This document shows, one piece after another, positions 1 through 12,000 of a DNA stretch of 64,000 nt. Both the position numbers and the translations under genes were made by a program. The DNA is from Chionoecetes opilio. Taxonomy: Eukaryota > Arthropoda > Malacostraca > Decapoda > Majidae. Location of the stretch: NCBI GenBank assembly GCA_016584305.1, contig JACEEZ010020120.1:232070-296069 (forward strand), written 5' to 3'. The notes under the pieces were generated by a model. The model did not search any database and had not been told where the DNA came from. It saw only the letters and a list, made by a program, of their open reading frames with translations. Each line of letters begins with the position of its first letter. The first letter of the stretch is position 1.

Positions 1-482
1 TGTTGCCCCGTCTGGGATAGGCGTGGGAGCATGGAGGGTGCATGACCAGCCTCAGGCGCCTCGCTCAGGAAGGGGAAAGACATGAAATTTAAGGAAGGTG
101 GATCAGTATTCTTTTCCTCTCGTGGTATAGTCATTCAACTAGTCAAACTAATGAATCAGTTTCACGTAAAATCGAAGTCATTATTTTTTTTACTGTTAAC
201 ACTGGGATCGTGGTGGTGACCGTGTCTGTATGCTAACCAGAATTGTCTCTCTTCCACAGCACTACATAAAGCATCACCGTGGCTCAACGTTCCCTTCGGT
301 ACCTTCACGCAGTCAATAAGTCTCTGCAATAGTGGCGGGAATAGGAGGAACGACACAGCACATTACTGAGCACCAGCGGCAGTGTCACTAACAACACTAA
401 CACGGGCATCAGCAGCAATAACAATAACAACAACAGCAATAGCAGAAGCATCAGACAGCAGTTGTTAGAGGAAAGTAAGAAA
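1..482 (+). other. Upstream region / probable 5' UTR of the adipolin-like gene
   Basis: No coding signal is seen here. Positions 384-460 are rich in AAC/AGC triplets just before the start codon at 483, as in an untranslated leader. No convincing TATA box or initiator was identified, so the transcription start is not placed. Confidence 0.3.
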
Positions 483-679
483 ATGTGGACGAGCGTGTGC
501 TGGCAAGCCAGCGCCCTGGGTGGGTGGCTGCTGCTGCTGCTGCTTGGCTACGTTCAGGAGACTGAGGGCGTGAGGAGCATGGTGAGGGGGAGCCACGCCC
601 GCGACCTGTCTCTCGGCAGCAACACCCTTCAGAGTCTCCAGACGCTGTGGCAGAAGGACACCCAGGAGGAAGAGGTGAG

Positions 680-717
<38 letters not shown>

Positions 718-2081
718 TCTGACCTCTTCAAGTATACATAGCAGCTCATAATCTGAGTTCACCAAAAAGGCCAATGATCTTTCCTGGAGTTCCTCACGTC
801 TCAGGGCGGGGCGAGACTGGGCGGGGCGGGGTGCATGTCGCCAGGCTCCCCCCCTCCCCCCCTGGCTACCGCGAGGGACTTTCATGAGGAACTGGACCCC
901 GGTGGTTCACGTAACGCTGCGACCCAACACATTACTGGTTCAATTTCAACAACCTGACACCCTCAAGGTCACCCCGCTTGTTTACGTCCTGCGCGGATCA
1001 GCTTCGTATCCGGCACGGCCTTCAGAGTCTGTCTCGGCAAATTGAATAAACCTGGCCGATTACTTCTCAAACCATCCGAGTTGACCTTAACCTTTCCTGA
1101 CAGTTTGGTTGAAATGGTGACAGAAATGGCGGAGCCGTGACTGTACAGACGGACGGACAGACAGGCAGACGGACATTTGGTGGTGGCGTTAGCTTTGAAT
1201 GTTCTTCATTACAGTAAGATATGTCAAAGATTGTTTGATATCCTATAGCCGCGTGATCATTCTCCCCACAGCCACCTCATGTGCTCGACCCCCGCAAGAC
1301 CTGGAACTTCTTCCTCCAGAACTCTGAGGCGCAGAGGGTCAGGACACGGAAGAATCGCATGAAGAATCGCAAGAACCGCCTCCCTATGCCCAAGGAAGGC
1401 CCTGCCGGTCCCCCGGGGCGCCGAGGACCCATGGGCCCTCCAGGAGCCCCCGGCGGAACCTTCACCACACATGAGATGGAAGAGTATATCAAGGATTTCT
1501 TGAGAGGTAATTATTCCATGTCGTTTGTGATCCCATGACTCACATGACTTCGTCCAGTATGAATCTGTCTCGATTTTGTGTCGACTTTGACTAATTCAAA
1601 CTTACGTTGTTAGTTATTTACTCATCATCCATTCAACACCATGTGAAAAAGATGAGCATCTGATACATTTTTTTCTGAGTTTACTTGTAATAAATACTGA
1701 CTAAACGTGGGGAATGACCCCATGCTCAGCATGCTGCACCTTCCCTGCCGCCTCCATTACCGTCTGAGTGCGTTTGTCTCCACAGACTATTTGAGTCAAA
1801 ATATGAGCGTGCCCAACGTAACGAGCCTGGAGGCAGCGGAGAGCCAGAGGTGGTTGCGGGGTGGTCGAGGTCGCGTCAAGGCTGCCTTCACCGCCATCCT
1901 GCCACGCCCCATCATCCTCAACCCTTCAGGGCTCTCTATCGTCGACTCCTTCACTATTGTAAGTCGTGGAATCCACCCCTGCATACAAACCTCACGAAAT
2001 GAACTAAGTCAATCATGTTGTATAGTTAGTACAGGAAAGGAAACAATCAGACAGGAGGATAGCTAGAATGAAAGTTAGTGG

Positions 2082-2112
<31 letters not shown>

Positions 2113-3233
2113 CACCACTACCTGTCGCAGACGTTCTCCCCGGGGGTGTTCGAGCGCCGGATGGTTCTGCAACACGGCGGGTTTTCTGCCGTGAAGCGCG
2201 GCATCTACCAGGTGGCCGCCTCCCTGGTGCTCCACCCTTACGGCCGCCCCAACAGCGTGCCACTTGAGCCACCGCAAGACATCAGCGTCTATCTGTGTAT
2301 AACCACGTGCGCCAGGGACAGGTGAGTGGCCTTACTTAGAGGTGGAGGGAAAGGGGGGGACGGGTGGAGCTGGGAGAAGAGCAATGTTGAAAGTTACAAT
2401 AATTCATGTGGGAGACTGCCAATTGCATGAAAAAAGCACAACTTGCGTTCTACTTTTCGATAAATATCTCGCTCTCTAATTGACAAGCATCAAGTAATCG
2501 TGCAATATATTGATATGATCCTTCCCCTCGGCGGTGCAGGCGTCGGCTGGAGTGGTCTGGCGGCCTGGGCGAAGGCTCGGTCACGGCGGTGCTGGTGGGT
2601 CACGTCGTCTTGCTGAGGGGCGACACACTCCTCATCGCCGTCGACAACCCCACAAAGTAAGTTGTCTTAATTATTCTGGTGAAGTCCATTTCACCTGTCG
2701 TTTTGAGCTGACCCCGATCGCTTCTGACATCATCCTTCACCTGTACACGATGCCAACTTGTATCTTATTTATTAATTCACTCCGTGGCTGGGACATGCAT
2801 GGTGGGCCGCGGGATGACTGGACACAACATCCCGTCATTCTGCTGCCCACTTAACTTTGACCCATTGCAGACTTTCCTTCAGTATTGTTATCCCTTCACG
2901 CCCAGATCTTTCCTTTGCTATAAACAATCGTCTGTCGTTAGCCATAAAATTACGAAAAATAACTTAATATACCAAATTAGTTAGTGGGCAAGGATACTAA
3001 GCAGGGCATATCTATAAAATATTGCTTAAAGTCACTAAAAATCGTATAATGGTACCCAAATTACAATGGAAATTATGTTCTGGGTCTCAAGGGGTTAATG
3101 ATAAAATTATACCAGCTATACTTTTTTTTCAAGGTCACTTTGTTTTCGCTTCTCATGAGGTTCCTTCCTCTTCAGGCGACCTTTGCAAGTGAGGACAGGA
3201 TCAAGCTTCTCAGCCGCGCTCATCGGCACCTAA
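483..3233 (+). CDS. Adipolin/C1QTNF12-like secreted C1q-domain protein, 6 coding exons
   Basis: Exons: 483-674, 1272-1506, 1786-1958, 2131-2321, 2540-2656, 3176-3233; all introns are GT/AG and phases agree, giving 321 residues. The ATG at 483 opens a signal peptide (MWTSVCWQASALGG followed by a Leu run). Exon 2 holds a basic cluster (RKNRMKNRKNR), a possible furin-type cleavage region, then about six Gly-X-Y triplets (GPAGPPGRRGPMGPPGAPGG), a short collagen-like stalk. Exons 3-6 form a C1q/TNF-like jelly roll, with core strands such as KAAFTAILPRP and GIYQVAASLVLHP and a typical C1q ending, GSSFSAALIGT. A single short collagen stretch plus C1q matches the FAM132 family (adipolin, erythroferrone), which are secreted metabolic or iron hormones in vertebrates. 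The role in arthropods is not known to me. The acceptor at 3175 was chosen over one at 3189 because it yields the C1q terminal strand. Family call fairly sure, orthology less so. Confidence 0.7.
681..716. repeat. (CA)n microsatellite next to a splice donor
   Basis: About 18 CA units begin six bases after the exon 1 donor of the adipolin-like gene (GT at 675-676). Confidence 0.95.
2082..2109. repeat. (CA)n microsatellite near a splice acceptor
   Basis: About 13 CA units end some 20 bases upstream of the exon 4 acceptor of the adipolin-like gene (exon begins at 2131), occupying the usual polypyrimidine zone. Confidence 0.9.
2888..3098 (+). mobile_element. TTAA-bounded MITE, copy 1 (in last intron of adipolin-like gene)
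   Basis: About 210 bp copy of a family seen five times in the window. Ends are imperfect inverted repeats: CCCTTCACGCCCAGATC at the left, CTCAAGGGGTTAA at the right. The left boundary is TTAT instead of TTAA in this copy. TTAA target sites with CCCNNN ends are characteristic of piggyBac-type elements; the copy has no ORF, so it would be non-autonomous. Confidence 0.75.
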
Positions 3234-3355
3234 ACACCTGCGGCGGGAGGTGTCGCGCAGAGTTCCGCACCCAGAGGCAACGAACTGGGTGTGCAGGATG
3301 AAACGTTCCTTGAGCGAGCAAGTGACAAAATATAAATATATAAATAGCTAAAATG

Positions 3356-3361
3356 AATAAA
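3356..3361 (+). terminator. Probable poly(A) signal AATAAA of the adipolin-like gene
   Basis: AATAAA lies about 120 bases past the stop codon at 3231-3233, in an A-rich stretch. Position and context fit a cleavage/polyadenylation signal; a transcript end was not observed. Confidence 0.5.
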
Positions 3362-5103
3362 GAAATGAAACAATGATAACACTGAAGTGTGTCAAAGGAA
3401 GTGTTTCTATCAGCGGCAGATGTGTTGCAAAGAGATGGACGAAACCGGTTATGTGGGAAGACAGGTGTGTCACGTCGCCGCCTTGAGCTCTTCAGAAATG
3501 GACAAGTGGGTTACAAAGGTGACAAGACGCAGTGTGTTGCCGTGACGCCCCGGAGGAAAAGACTGACCAGGCTTCACAGAGGACCCTTAGGCCGCACGCC
3601 GTATTGGATAATTAGAATTAAGACGTGGGTTAAAAGCTTTACGTAGATGACAATTGAATTTTTTTTTAAATATTTATTTTGTTTGACGAGTGTTTGTGAA
3701 TAGCCCAGCAGTTGTCCCAGAGCAGTGTGCTTGTGTGTTATTGACAGTCTGGATTACTGTAACATTAACGCTCCGATAAATGTTGCATCGCCGTTCTCTC
3801 TCTCTCTCTCTCTCTCTCTGGGTTTTTTTGGCTTTTTAACCCCGCCGCGTGGTTGTGAGTGAGAATGAGCCTACTGCCGCCGCTCCGCCCTGGGCCGTGG
3901 TTCACGCAGCATAATAACGCTTTGGGAGCGTGAAGGGCGTGGATGACTGCACAGAAGGCTGTTATCTACAGAGAAAAGGTTTTGTTCCTTGAGGCTTGTT
4001 ATATTTCTGTCGCCATTTGAGTCTCTCTCTCTCTTTGTTTTTATTTCAACTTAATATTTATGGTGCTTTTTTTTCGTTGCGACTTGTACAAAGCTGCTTA
4101 CAGTATATTATATTGTATGAAGGTGTTCGCATAGCTTTACTCAGTAAATCAAGACGTTGGAATATGACGAAAGATACTCCTTGACAGATGCAATTCTTGA
4201 AGATGTTTCGCGTACATTCCAGAGACGTATAGGCAGTAGGTATGCTGAAACATTGTACTCGGTCTAAGTCTGTCACGATAATCATTAATTATAATTTTTC
4301 GTCTACTTGTCCTCCTCTTTCATGTGGTTTTTTTTCCAGCACGTTCATGTAAATATTTGAAAGCGTTGTTTCATCCCTTACCTGTTCATTTAATTGTCCT
4401 GGAGTTGTCTATACAATAAATACAAAGTACAATAGATATTAATTGTGCCAAGTGTTGTGTTTGTTATATTACCCTGTCGAGCCATCCTCAGCCTACTGTC
4501 ATTATTTTTGAATGGATGTAAAATTAGCGTGAAACCATCCAGAGGTGTGTGTGTGTGTGTGTGTGTTTGTGTGTTTCTTGTTCCTCAGACTGGTTCTTTC
4601 ATCGATGGTTCGAACACAAGAGACAAACGAGCCTGTATCGAGTAGTGCCATCCGTGTCGGTCCGCCCTTAATTAACCCAGGTATACTGGGAGACTTCATC
4701 TTACAGAAGAATTATGCAAGTGTTGAACTGCTACAAGCTGTTTAGAAGTCAAAGTCAATACTGCTTGCTTCCTCTCTGAGACATAAAACAAATATGACTG
4801 ATAGTTAGTTGTCTGGTGAGTCTAGGCAACTAATCAAGGAACTATAGCGATGTTGCCACTTATAAAATACGCTCCTAATTGTTCACAAACTAAGACGAGA
4901 TTAACGGGAGATGACGTGTGGAGAGTGTTTGTACTTTCTTATTACATTGCGGAGTGGCGGATTCTTGTAAAAGATAACTGATCACTCAACGAAGCCAGGA
5001 AGTGACATTTATGGTGTAGTCATCTCAACGAAGGAAACAAGTGCTCGTCGAACCCTGGACATGAAGTTTTAAAGAAGTGTTGATTCAGAAGGTGAGTTTA
5101 AAT
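3362..5103. other. Intergenic, no gene recognised
   Basis: Holds a (CT)n tract at about 3794-3819 and a (GT)n tract at about 4544-4570. The open frames here are short and show no protein family. A second AATAAA at about 4420 could be an alternative 3' end of the adipolin-like gene. Confidence 0.5.
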
Positions 5104-5319
5104 TTAACCCCTTCACGCCCAGATCTTTCCTTTGCTATAAATAATCGTCTGCAGTTAGCCATGAAATTACGTAAAGTGACTTAATATATCAAATTAACAA
5201 GTGGACAAGCTAGGATACTAAACATGTCAAATCTATAAAACATTGCTTATATTCACTAAAAATCGTCTAATGGTACCCAAATTACAATGGAAATTACGGT
5301 CTGGGCCTCAAGGGGTTAA
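5104..5319 (+). mobile_element. TTAA-bounded MITE, copy 2
   Basis: Same family as 2888-3098, bounded by TTAA on both sides, with left end CCCCTTCACGCCCAGATC and right end CCTCAAGGGG. Confidence 0.8.
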
Positions 5320-5705
5320 CTTCGGTTCGTTTTTAGTCACCATGTTATTCACTCGAGTCCATGAAGGAACTCTAGAATCACGATACTGTTCACTGTGGTT
5401 GCCTGAGAGCCTTGGAGAAGAATAGTAACCAGCAGAAGGAGAGAGATAGGCTAGTTTATTTCAGTCAAAGCCGGAAGGTTTTGTTATAAAGAATTTCCAA
5501 ACCTTTCCTTCTAAAGGCAGCATATGTACTATTTAGTAAAACGGAATATTAAAATAGAAGGATTTGTCTTAGTTTTGTGAAATATTGCATTTAAGTTAAG
5601 TATTCAAAATCTAGCTTTTAATAGAAGAAAAAGGAGATGTATGAACAATTTGAATAACGTTAGCCTTGAATGATCTTATATTCCATACAATTCACATTAT
5701 TTATA

Positions 5706-7412
5706 CCGGTAAGCATTTCTTGGGGCCAGGGGCGTATTTAGGATCTTGAAACATTGGGGGCTTAGCCCAGCCAAGAGATCTATAAATTTTTACAGGATAA
5801 TTTTCAATTTATTTATGAGTTTAATGAATATAAGATGTGAGACACTGTAGACTCTACCAAAAGGCTCCGGTAATTTGCTTAGGATAACTTTCGAAACATG
5901 AAATTAAAATTAAATTAAGACAATCTGAGTTGGGGTTCATTAATTGATTTAATGCTAAAAAAGGGAAAATGTGCCAGACCTCAGAGGTCATATGGCAAGT
6001 TGGGGTTCAACTTCGTTATTATTTTTATTTTCATCAGTAGGAGTAAGGCCCGGTTCAGACCACGTATTTGCTACGTCCGTCTTGTTATCGTGACGTCACC
6101 GTGACGTCACGATGACGTTACCTCGTCTCACTGGTCGAGCACTCCCGCTCGCTCATATCAGAAAAAATTACAGTATAAAACCGCCTTGCTTTCCTTACTT
6201 CCTCCCTTTTGTACCCATGACACACCTATTACTCCCTTCACTATATCCCCCTTCACTCCCTGGCTTACCTATATAGTGCTACAATCCCCTGACAACAGGC
6301 TATTGCAAAGGTTACAAGTGGAATCTGTATAGCGGGGGCCACAAGTGTTGCCACAATTCGCAGTCGTGGCTGTATTTTTCAAGTCACTAATAATTACTAC
6401 CTATTAGAAATACCACGAGAAATAACGGATTAAAATATACAGAGGTAGTGGTGGTGGTCGAGCTTACAATCAAGCAGCGGTGCCGCTGTTCCGCCTTCAA
6501 GCAGCGGAACACAATATTTTCACATCATGTATGTCTTCCATTACTAACATTGTCTTTCAGAATCACTGATAATAAATATATTTTAAATCAGACCTTGGAA
6601 ACAGTATTATTTTGATAGTGCAAAACTTAGTTACGTATAATGTTCTATAAATTGTGGCACCACCGCTCACGCAGCCCGCCAAAAGATTCGGAGTCTCCAA
6701 TTCTTTTGCCTCCAGACGCACGTCTTTCAAGGTCACAAAAGCAGGAAGTGACGTCACGGTGACGTCACGTTGGCAAGACGGACGTAGCAAATACGGGAAG
6801 TGTGAACCCCGCATAAAACCCTAAGAAAAAGAGAGCTTTGGCGTGATGAAGCAGTCATATAGATTGCATGTATATTCCCAATGCTTTGTTCAATACTGAA
6901 ATCTGACCAACCTCGGTCTTATAACTACTTCATTTTTTTTTTACATCACAAAGGACTGGCCAAGGACACACAAAAACGCACTTTGAAAAGAATGCACTTC
7001 GAAAAAATGCACTTCTGTTAACTCTCGTCTTGTCCATCTGATATTCTCTTCTCCACCTCTCCAAAAGGTCTTTTGGTGTCGATCCTCTGTCATGCACTCC
7101 TCATCTCCTGTCATGCACTCCTCATCTCCTCTGTCATGCATTCATCTCTGTTCTTTCCTCCTGCTCTCTCCACCTCTCACATGTCCTGCTCATAAAAAGG
7201 ATGCCATCAACATACGCTAAGTAACATCTAACACAATATCTTGTTTACTATAATTTTATGTTGGCCCCAGTCAGAGCTTATCTTATTTTCGAGAAAAAAA
7301 AAAAAAAAAAAAAAAAGGTATTTGAGATCCGGGGCTATTCATAAAACATTCGGGGCTATAGCCCCAAAAGCCCAGGCCTAACTACACCCTTGCCGTTAAG
7401 CATTTCTTGGGG
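5706..7412. mobile_element. Insertion of ~1.7 kb flanked by a 20 bp direct repeat
   Basis: A 20 bp sequence beginning CCGGTAAGCATTTCTTGG at 5706 recurs with one mismatch at 7393-7412. Just inside, the left edge reads CAGGGGCGTATTTAGG and the right edge, reverse-complemented, CAAGGGTGTAGTTAGG, an imperfect inverted repeat with the CAGGGGCG start often seen in hAT-like elements. No transposase frame is visible. It contains a second inverted-repeat element (6047-6812) and a 24 bp A-run at about 7293. A 20 bp duplication is longer than the 8 bp of hAT, so the class is open. Confidence 0.55.
6047..6812. mobile_element. Non-autonomous inverted-repeat element (~766 bp)
   Basis: Left end (6047-6120) and right end (about 6747-6812) are inverted copies of about 60 bp, sharing GTATTTGCTACGTCCGTCTTG and the doubled palindrome GTGACGTCACNGTGACGTCAC. 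No coding capacity is visible. It is nested inside 5706-7412. Confidence 0.7.
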
Positions 7413-8950
7413 TAGGCCTCTGTTAAGATCACCCGTAGTGCTTCGCAGCCCTTAATTAAAATAACCAAAATAAACCCAATATGTCCCAATAGTATGAAAT
7501 TGAATTATTTTGAAGCCTCTGGCGTACCACATTGCAAAGCTATTCACTTCATCAGCATAGTTACCTGTGTGGCACAAAAGATTTGTTCACAAACTATTCA
7601 ACTAAAATGCAAACCATAATTTTTTATGTCATCTACAATATAGAACAACTGGCTGAACATTTTACACGAAACAAGAATTTCCACAAATGCTTAGAACCTA
7701 CTTTTCTTAGGAGTGACAAGCAATGGAAGGTTTCCCCCCTCGTCCCTCTAGTAGTCCCCTGCAACACTCGGGGAATACAGAGAAATGCTGTCTGACTACA
7801 CTAGAGTTGCCCGATTCGATCTCCCCACCATTATCTAGGTAGCCATGAACCTTAACACTTTGCTGTCAGTTACTGTAGCATACTAATCGATCTGTCAGTG
7901 TCCATTTTAGCGTAAATGTCAGGACAAGATTAATATGTATATTTTATATATACTCTCTCTCTCTATCTATATATATATAATATACAATGTACTTAATTCA
8001 TTGGTATGTTCCTGTTTATCAAACTTTGTTTCTTTCCACATTAACCTATTATGATTAGTAATTAATCAGTAACGTAACTTTTAAAATTATTACTGTGAAG
8101 AAATCAAACATCAGTTTTACGGACATTGTCTTTATCCATCATTTGCAACGAGTCTCAAGAAGTATCAATAATTATTACAAATCACGCCACAACAGCTTTT
8201 ATCTACCTCAAAGCCTACAAACCCATCAAAACACCACCCAAGGTCACCTCAACATAAAACATTCAAATTATTTTCGTCAAAGCTTTTCTCCAGCAAAGTG
8301 TCTGCTGCCAATCTCATAAGTATACAGCTTGAATATACATAAGGATAATAATACAGATTAATTTCACAATGTTTGTAGTTATGCCTGAAAATTCAGACTG
8401 GAATATTACAAGCAATACGTACTTCCACTGTCAAGCAACCGTAATTTCAACATAATCCTTATTACAGGACTCTCTCCATTCACTCCTTTGCTTCAGTTTA
8501 TCAAAATATGTTACCACTGCATGACTTAGCAGTTACCTAAAAACACCACCTACTAATTTCACCAGAACATTTTTGTCAGCATTTATTGATGACCAATACA
8601 TGATTGGGAAACCCTCAATAACCCATAGGACTAAATTTTTTATATTGACCAGTTCATTATATTATGTTTCTCTTCCCTTGCTTGGTCTATGCCGGAGTTT
8701 TCCACAGAATAATAACATAAGTACTTCCCCCACATTTCTTTTTCTACACAGTTGAGCATCATAGTTTGTATAAAATTTGTAAGGAACCTATATTACTATA
8801 GAATGTAAATAATTTAGGCATATATTACGTACAAAAGCCACGTAACAGTAAGAAACATTGAAATACATTTATGGTATTTATTTGCTGCAGTGAAAAACTT
8901 ATTGTACATTGGTTTAAGTAATTAAAATAGCAATGCCTTCTATGGTGGTA
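7413..8950. other. AT-rich intergenic region, no gene recognised
   Basis: Contains short TA/TC microsatellites near 7940-7985. Open frames are short and unlike any family I know. The last part may be 3' UTR or downstream flank of SFSWAP. Confidence 0.4.
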
Positions 8951-8958
8951 TATCAGTA

Positions 8959-8964
8959 TTTATT
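8959..8964 (-). terminator. Probable poly(A) signal of SFSWAP
   Basis: AATAAA on the minus strand about 115 bases past the SFSWAP stop codon (9078-9080). Position fits; transcript end not observed. Confidence 0.45.
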
Positions 8965-9077
8965 TATGTTAAGAATAAAAGAAGTAAGCCAGGAGCTGTA
9001 GGCTTACGATGTGCTATCAAATAGAAAATAGAAGCTATCACATTCCCATTCAAATGAGATGTTGGCTCATCTTATTT

Positions 9078-12000
9078 TCACAATTTGCTCTCCTTGTTCA
9101 GCAGTGCATGCACCTTGGCACGCAAACCCTGAAAATAAGAGGTAAATCATTATTACCTAGATTGTGTTAATCCATGTCTACAAGCATTAAACAAACTAGT
9201 TACAATGTAATTTCATGCTTGAATTGCTTCTGTAAACTAATATATTTTAACTTTCAAGACAAAGAATAAAATTCACTGAACTACACAATCTCCTTTCTTA
9301 AGCATTTCGGACGAGACCCCCATCCGATATCGATGACTAACTACGTCATTTTCTTCAAGGCACTCACTTAATGATCTCTATATTCTACTATCGTTACATT
9401 TTCAACTCCTCCAGCTAAACAGTCTATTTCTGCCTCTCTCATTACTTTCATGAAGAAAACTCTCACACCACCACCTTTTAACTGCATTTCTACCCCCACA
9501 GCACCTCTATATCGGTGCCCAGGATCCCCTATGATGCTCCCTCACCTTCCTCGCATTGCTCCCCTTTTCTGCATTTAACATAGTAACTAGAGTATTTTAT
9601 CCCCACCCCCCCTCCCATCTTTCACCAGCTCTTATTTTCTTCCTAAACCTTCTTCCTCTTCGCTTCCGTACATTTACTTAGATAATCTACCCACCTTCCA
9701 TCCTTTCTCTGTAAAAAAAACATACATTAAATTTTTTTTCTCTCCTGATCTGCATTTTCACCTCGTTCTACCATCTAGCACACCTATCTACTATATGCAT
9801 GCATATCTCAAGTATATACCTGTGCTATTTTAGCCATTGCTGCACTGTTATGAGGATCAAATGATGTTTTTTTCTCTTCCTTTTTGTCCTTTTTGACTTC
9901 TTTAATTTCCTCTCCGCCAACTGCAGATACCTCGACCACACTATCACTGTTTCCTGCTTTTTCTTCCACAGTGGATAGCAGACTAGCAGCAGCTGGACTT
10001 GGAGGAATGGGAGGCAGCAGGGGAGGCGATGTGCACTCCTCAGGTATTTTGGTAAGTGCAGAGCTGCAAAAACAAGGTAAGGTTGAACCAGAGCTGCTAC
10101 ATTGACACTAATAGGTACGTGTGATTATGCAAATTTGTAGGCTGCCATTAACCCCTTCACACCCAGATCTTTCCTTTGCTATAAAAAATTGCATGTTGTC
10201 GAGCCATAAAATTTCAAAAATTAACTGAATATACCAAATTAGTTAGTGGACAAAGATACTAAACGGGTCACATCTATAAAATATTGCTTATATTCACTAA
10301 AAATCGTCTAATGGAACTCAAATTACAATGGAAATTACGTTCTGGGCCTCAAGGGGTTAAGTGACTAAGACCCAGCCATATAAATATGTAGCCTTTCCTT
10401 CAAAATGATTACTGTGATGGTCATTATACAACCAATCATATCCCATGCATCAAAACCACCCTCTGTATATCCATTCATCCTGACACAAATGCTTGCCTCC
10501 ATGCACAACATAACTGTTACCTACCTAAGGTGAGACAAGTCCGAGGCTCCAACACTGATCACACTGGAAGCTCTGGAACCTCTTTTACTGTGTCCTGTAG
10601 ACTCGCTGAAACATACATGCCAATATGAGATCAAAAAGGTGTCTGTTTTTTTCAAGCTTACTGTGAAAAGGATGACTATGCTTCTGTTATTGCCAAATTT
10701 TGTTCTATGACTTTCAAATTCAGTCTTTCTACTTACATAACCTGAACATCATTATCTGATGGCGAGGTTGATCTCGATGAAGAATATGAGTGACTTGAGT
10801 CTGAGGAAGATGAGGAAATACTGCGTCTGCGAGACTTCTTGCTCTTGCGCTCTCTTCCCTCCCTCTCATGACGTGAACTATGCTTACGTCGCTTCTTCTT
10901 GTGGGATGACCTGGAGAGATTCGTCAATGATAAAAATGCCAAGACCTAAGCTGAAAACTGTTTATTCGATGCTTTCCAATTATGAGAATGAATAAAAATT
11001 TGTTAATGGCTTCTTTCTATTATATTGGGGACCACATTCTCTGACTCAACATTCATCCTACTCTTGCATTTAAAAAAAATATTTAGGTCACAACTCCTCA
11101 GCTAGCTGCCTGTACCTATTCTCTGTTAGGTAAAAGGGGCATATAGTATGAATGGAGACCAAGCCCAAATCGTCTATCTAATTAGTCTAATTTGCTGGCG
11201 ACTCTAGCCAGCATCCTCTGACCTCACGGACCTCTCGGTTGTGAGCAGCTTGTGGTAACCTGTGCACCACCAGGCATAAATATCTACAGCTTGTGGTAAG
11301 CTGTGCACCACCAGGCATAAATATTTACAGCTTGTGGTAAGCTGTGCACCACCAGGCATAAATATCTACAGCTTGTGGTAAGCTGTGCACCACCAGGCAT
11401 AAATATCTACATCTACAGACCATTGGATAGCTTTACTTCTAACTATAGAAGCTACAAAGACAAGACTTTCATACTTGTGAGGCTTTGGTGACCTTGAGCG
11501 TGAGCGGCGCTTCTTGTGCCTGCGTGACCTTGACCTTGACCTCTTTCTCTTCTTGCGTTCCCTGCGACTGCTTGGGGATCGGCTCTCTGAACGTCCATGA
11601 CGCTGCTTTTTGCGACTTCGAGTTCTGAAAATAATTATTAGTACAATTTAAGTATACTGGAAATAATGGCATCATTAACAGAAATTGTTACAGAAAATGG
11701 AATGATAATGAGAATCTGAAGTTGAAAACAAGGCAAGGAAAAGAATCAGGAATTTTGTGCATCTAATCTTTTTCTCTTATACATGAAGCATCCCAAACAC
11801 GGGCATTGGTATAAAACACAGAGCACTTCATCGATAGCTCTGATGCCTGTTCCTAACTTTCACCATCCATTCTTCCCACACCATAGGCACTTCTCAACAC
11901 CATATCATTATCTATATTGACAAAATACTCACTTTTCCCGGTGAGAAACTTCTACGGGTCGGGATTTGCTTCTCCTGTTTTCTAGACTTTGACTCCTACG

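Noticed and set aside
3190..3301. Alternative last exon of the adipolin-like gene ending at 3301
   Set aside because: It also keeps frame, but the acceptor is poor and it destroys the C1q terminal strand given by the acceptor at 3175.
11247..11410. CRISPR-like array
   Set aside because: Head-to-tail 41 bp units without unique spacers, in an animal intron; a plain tandem repeat.
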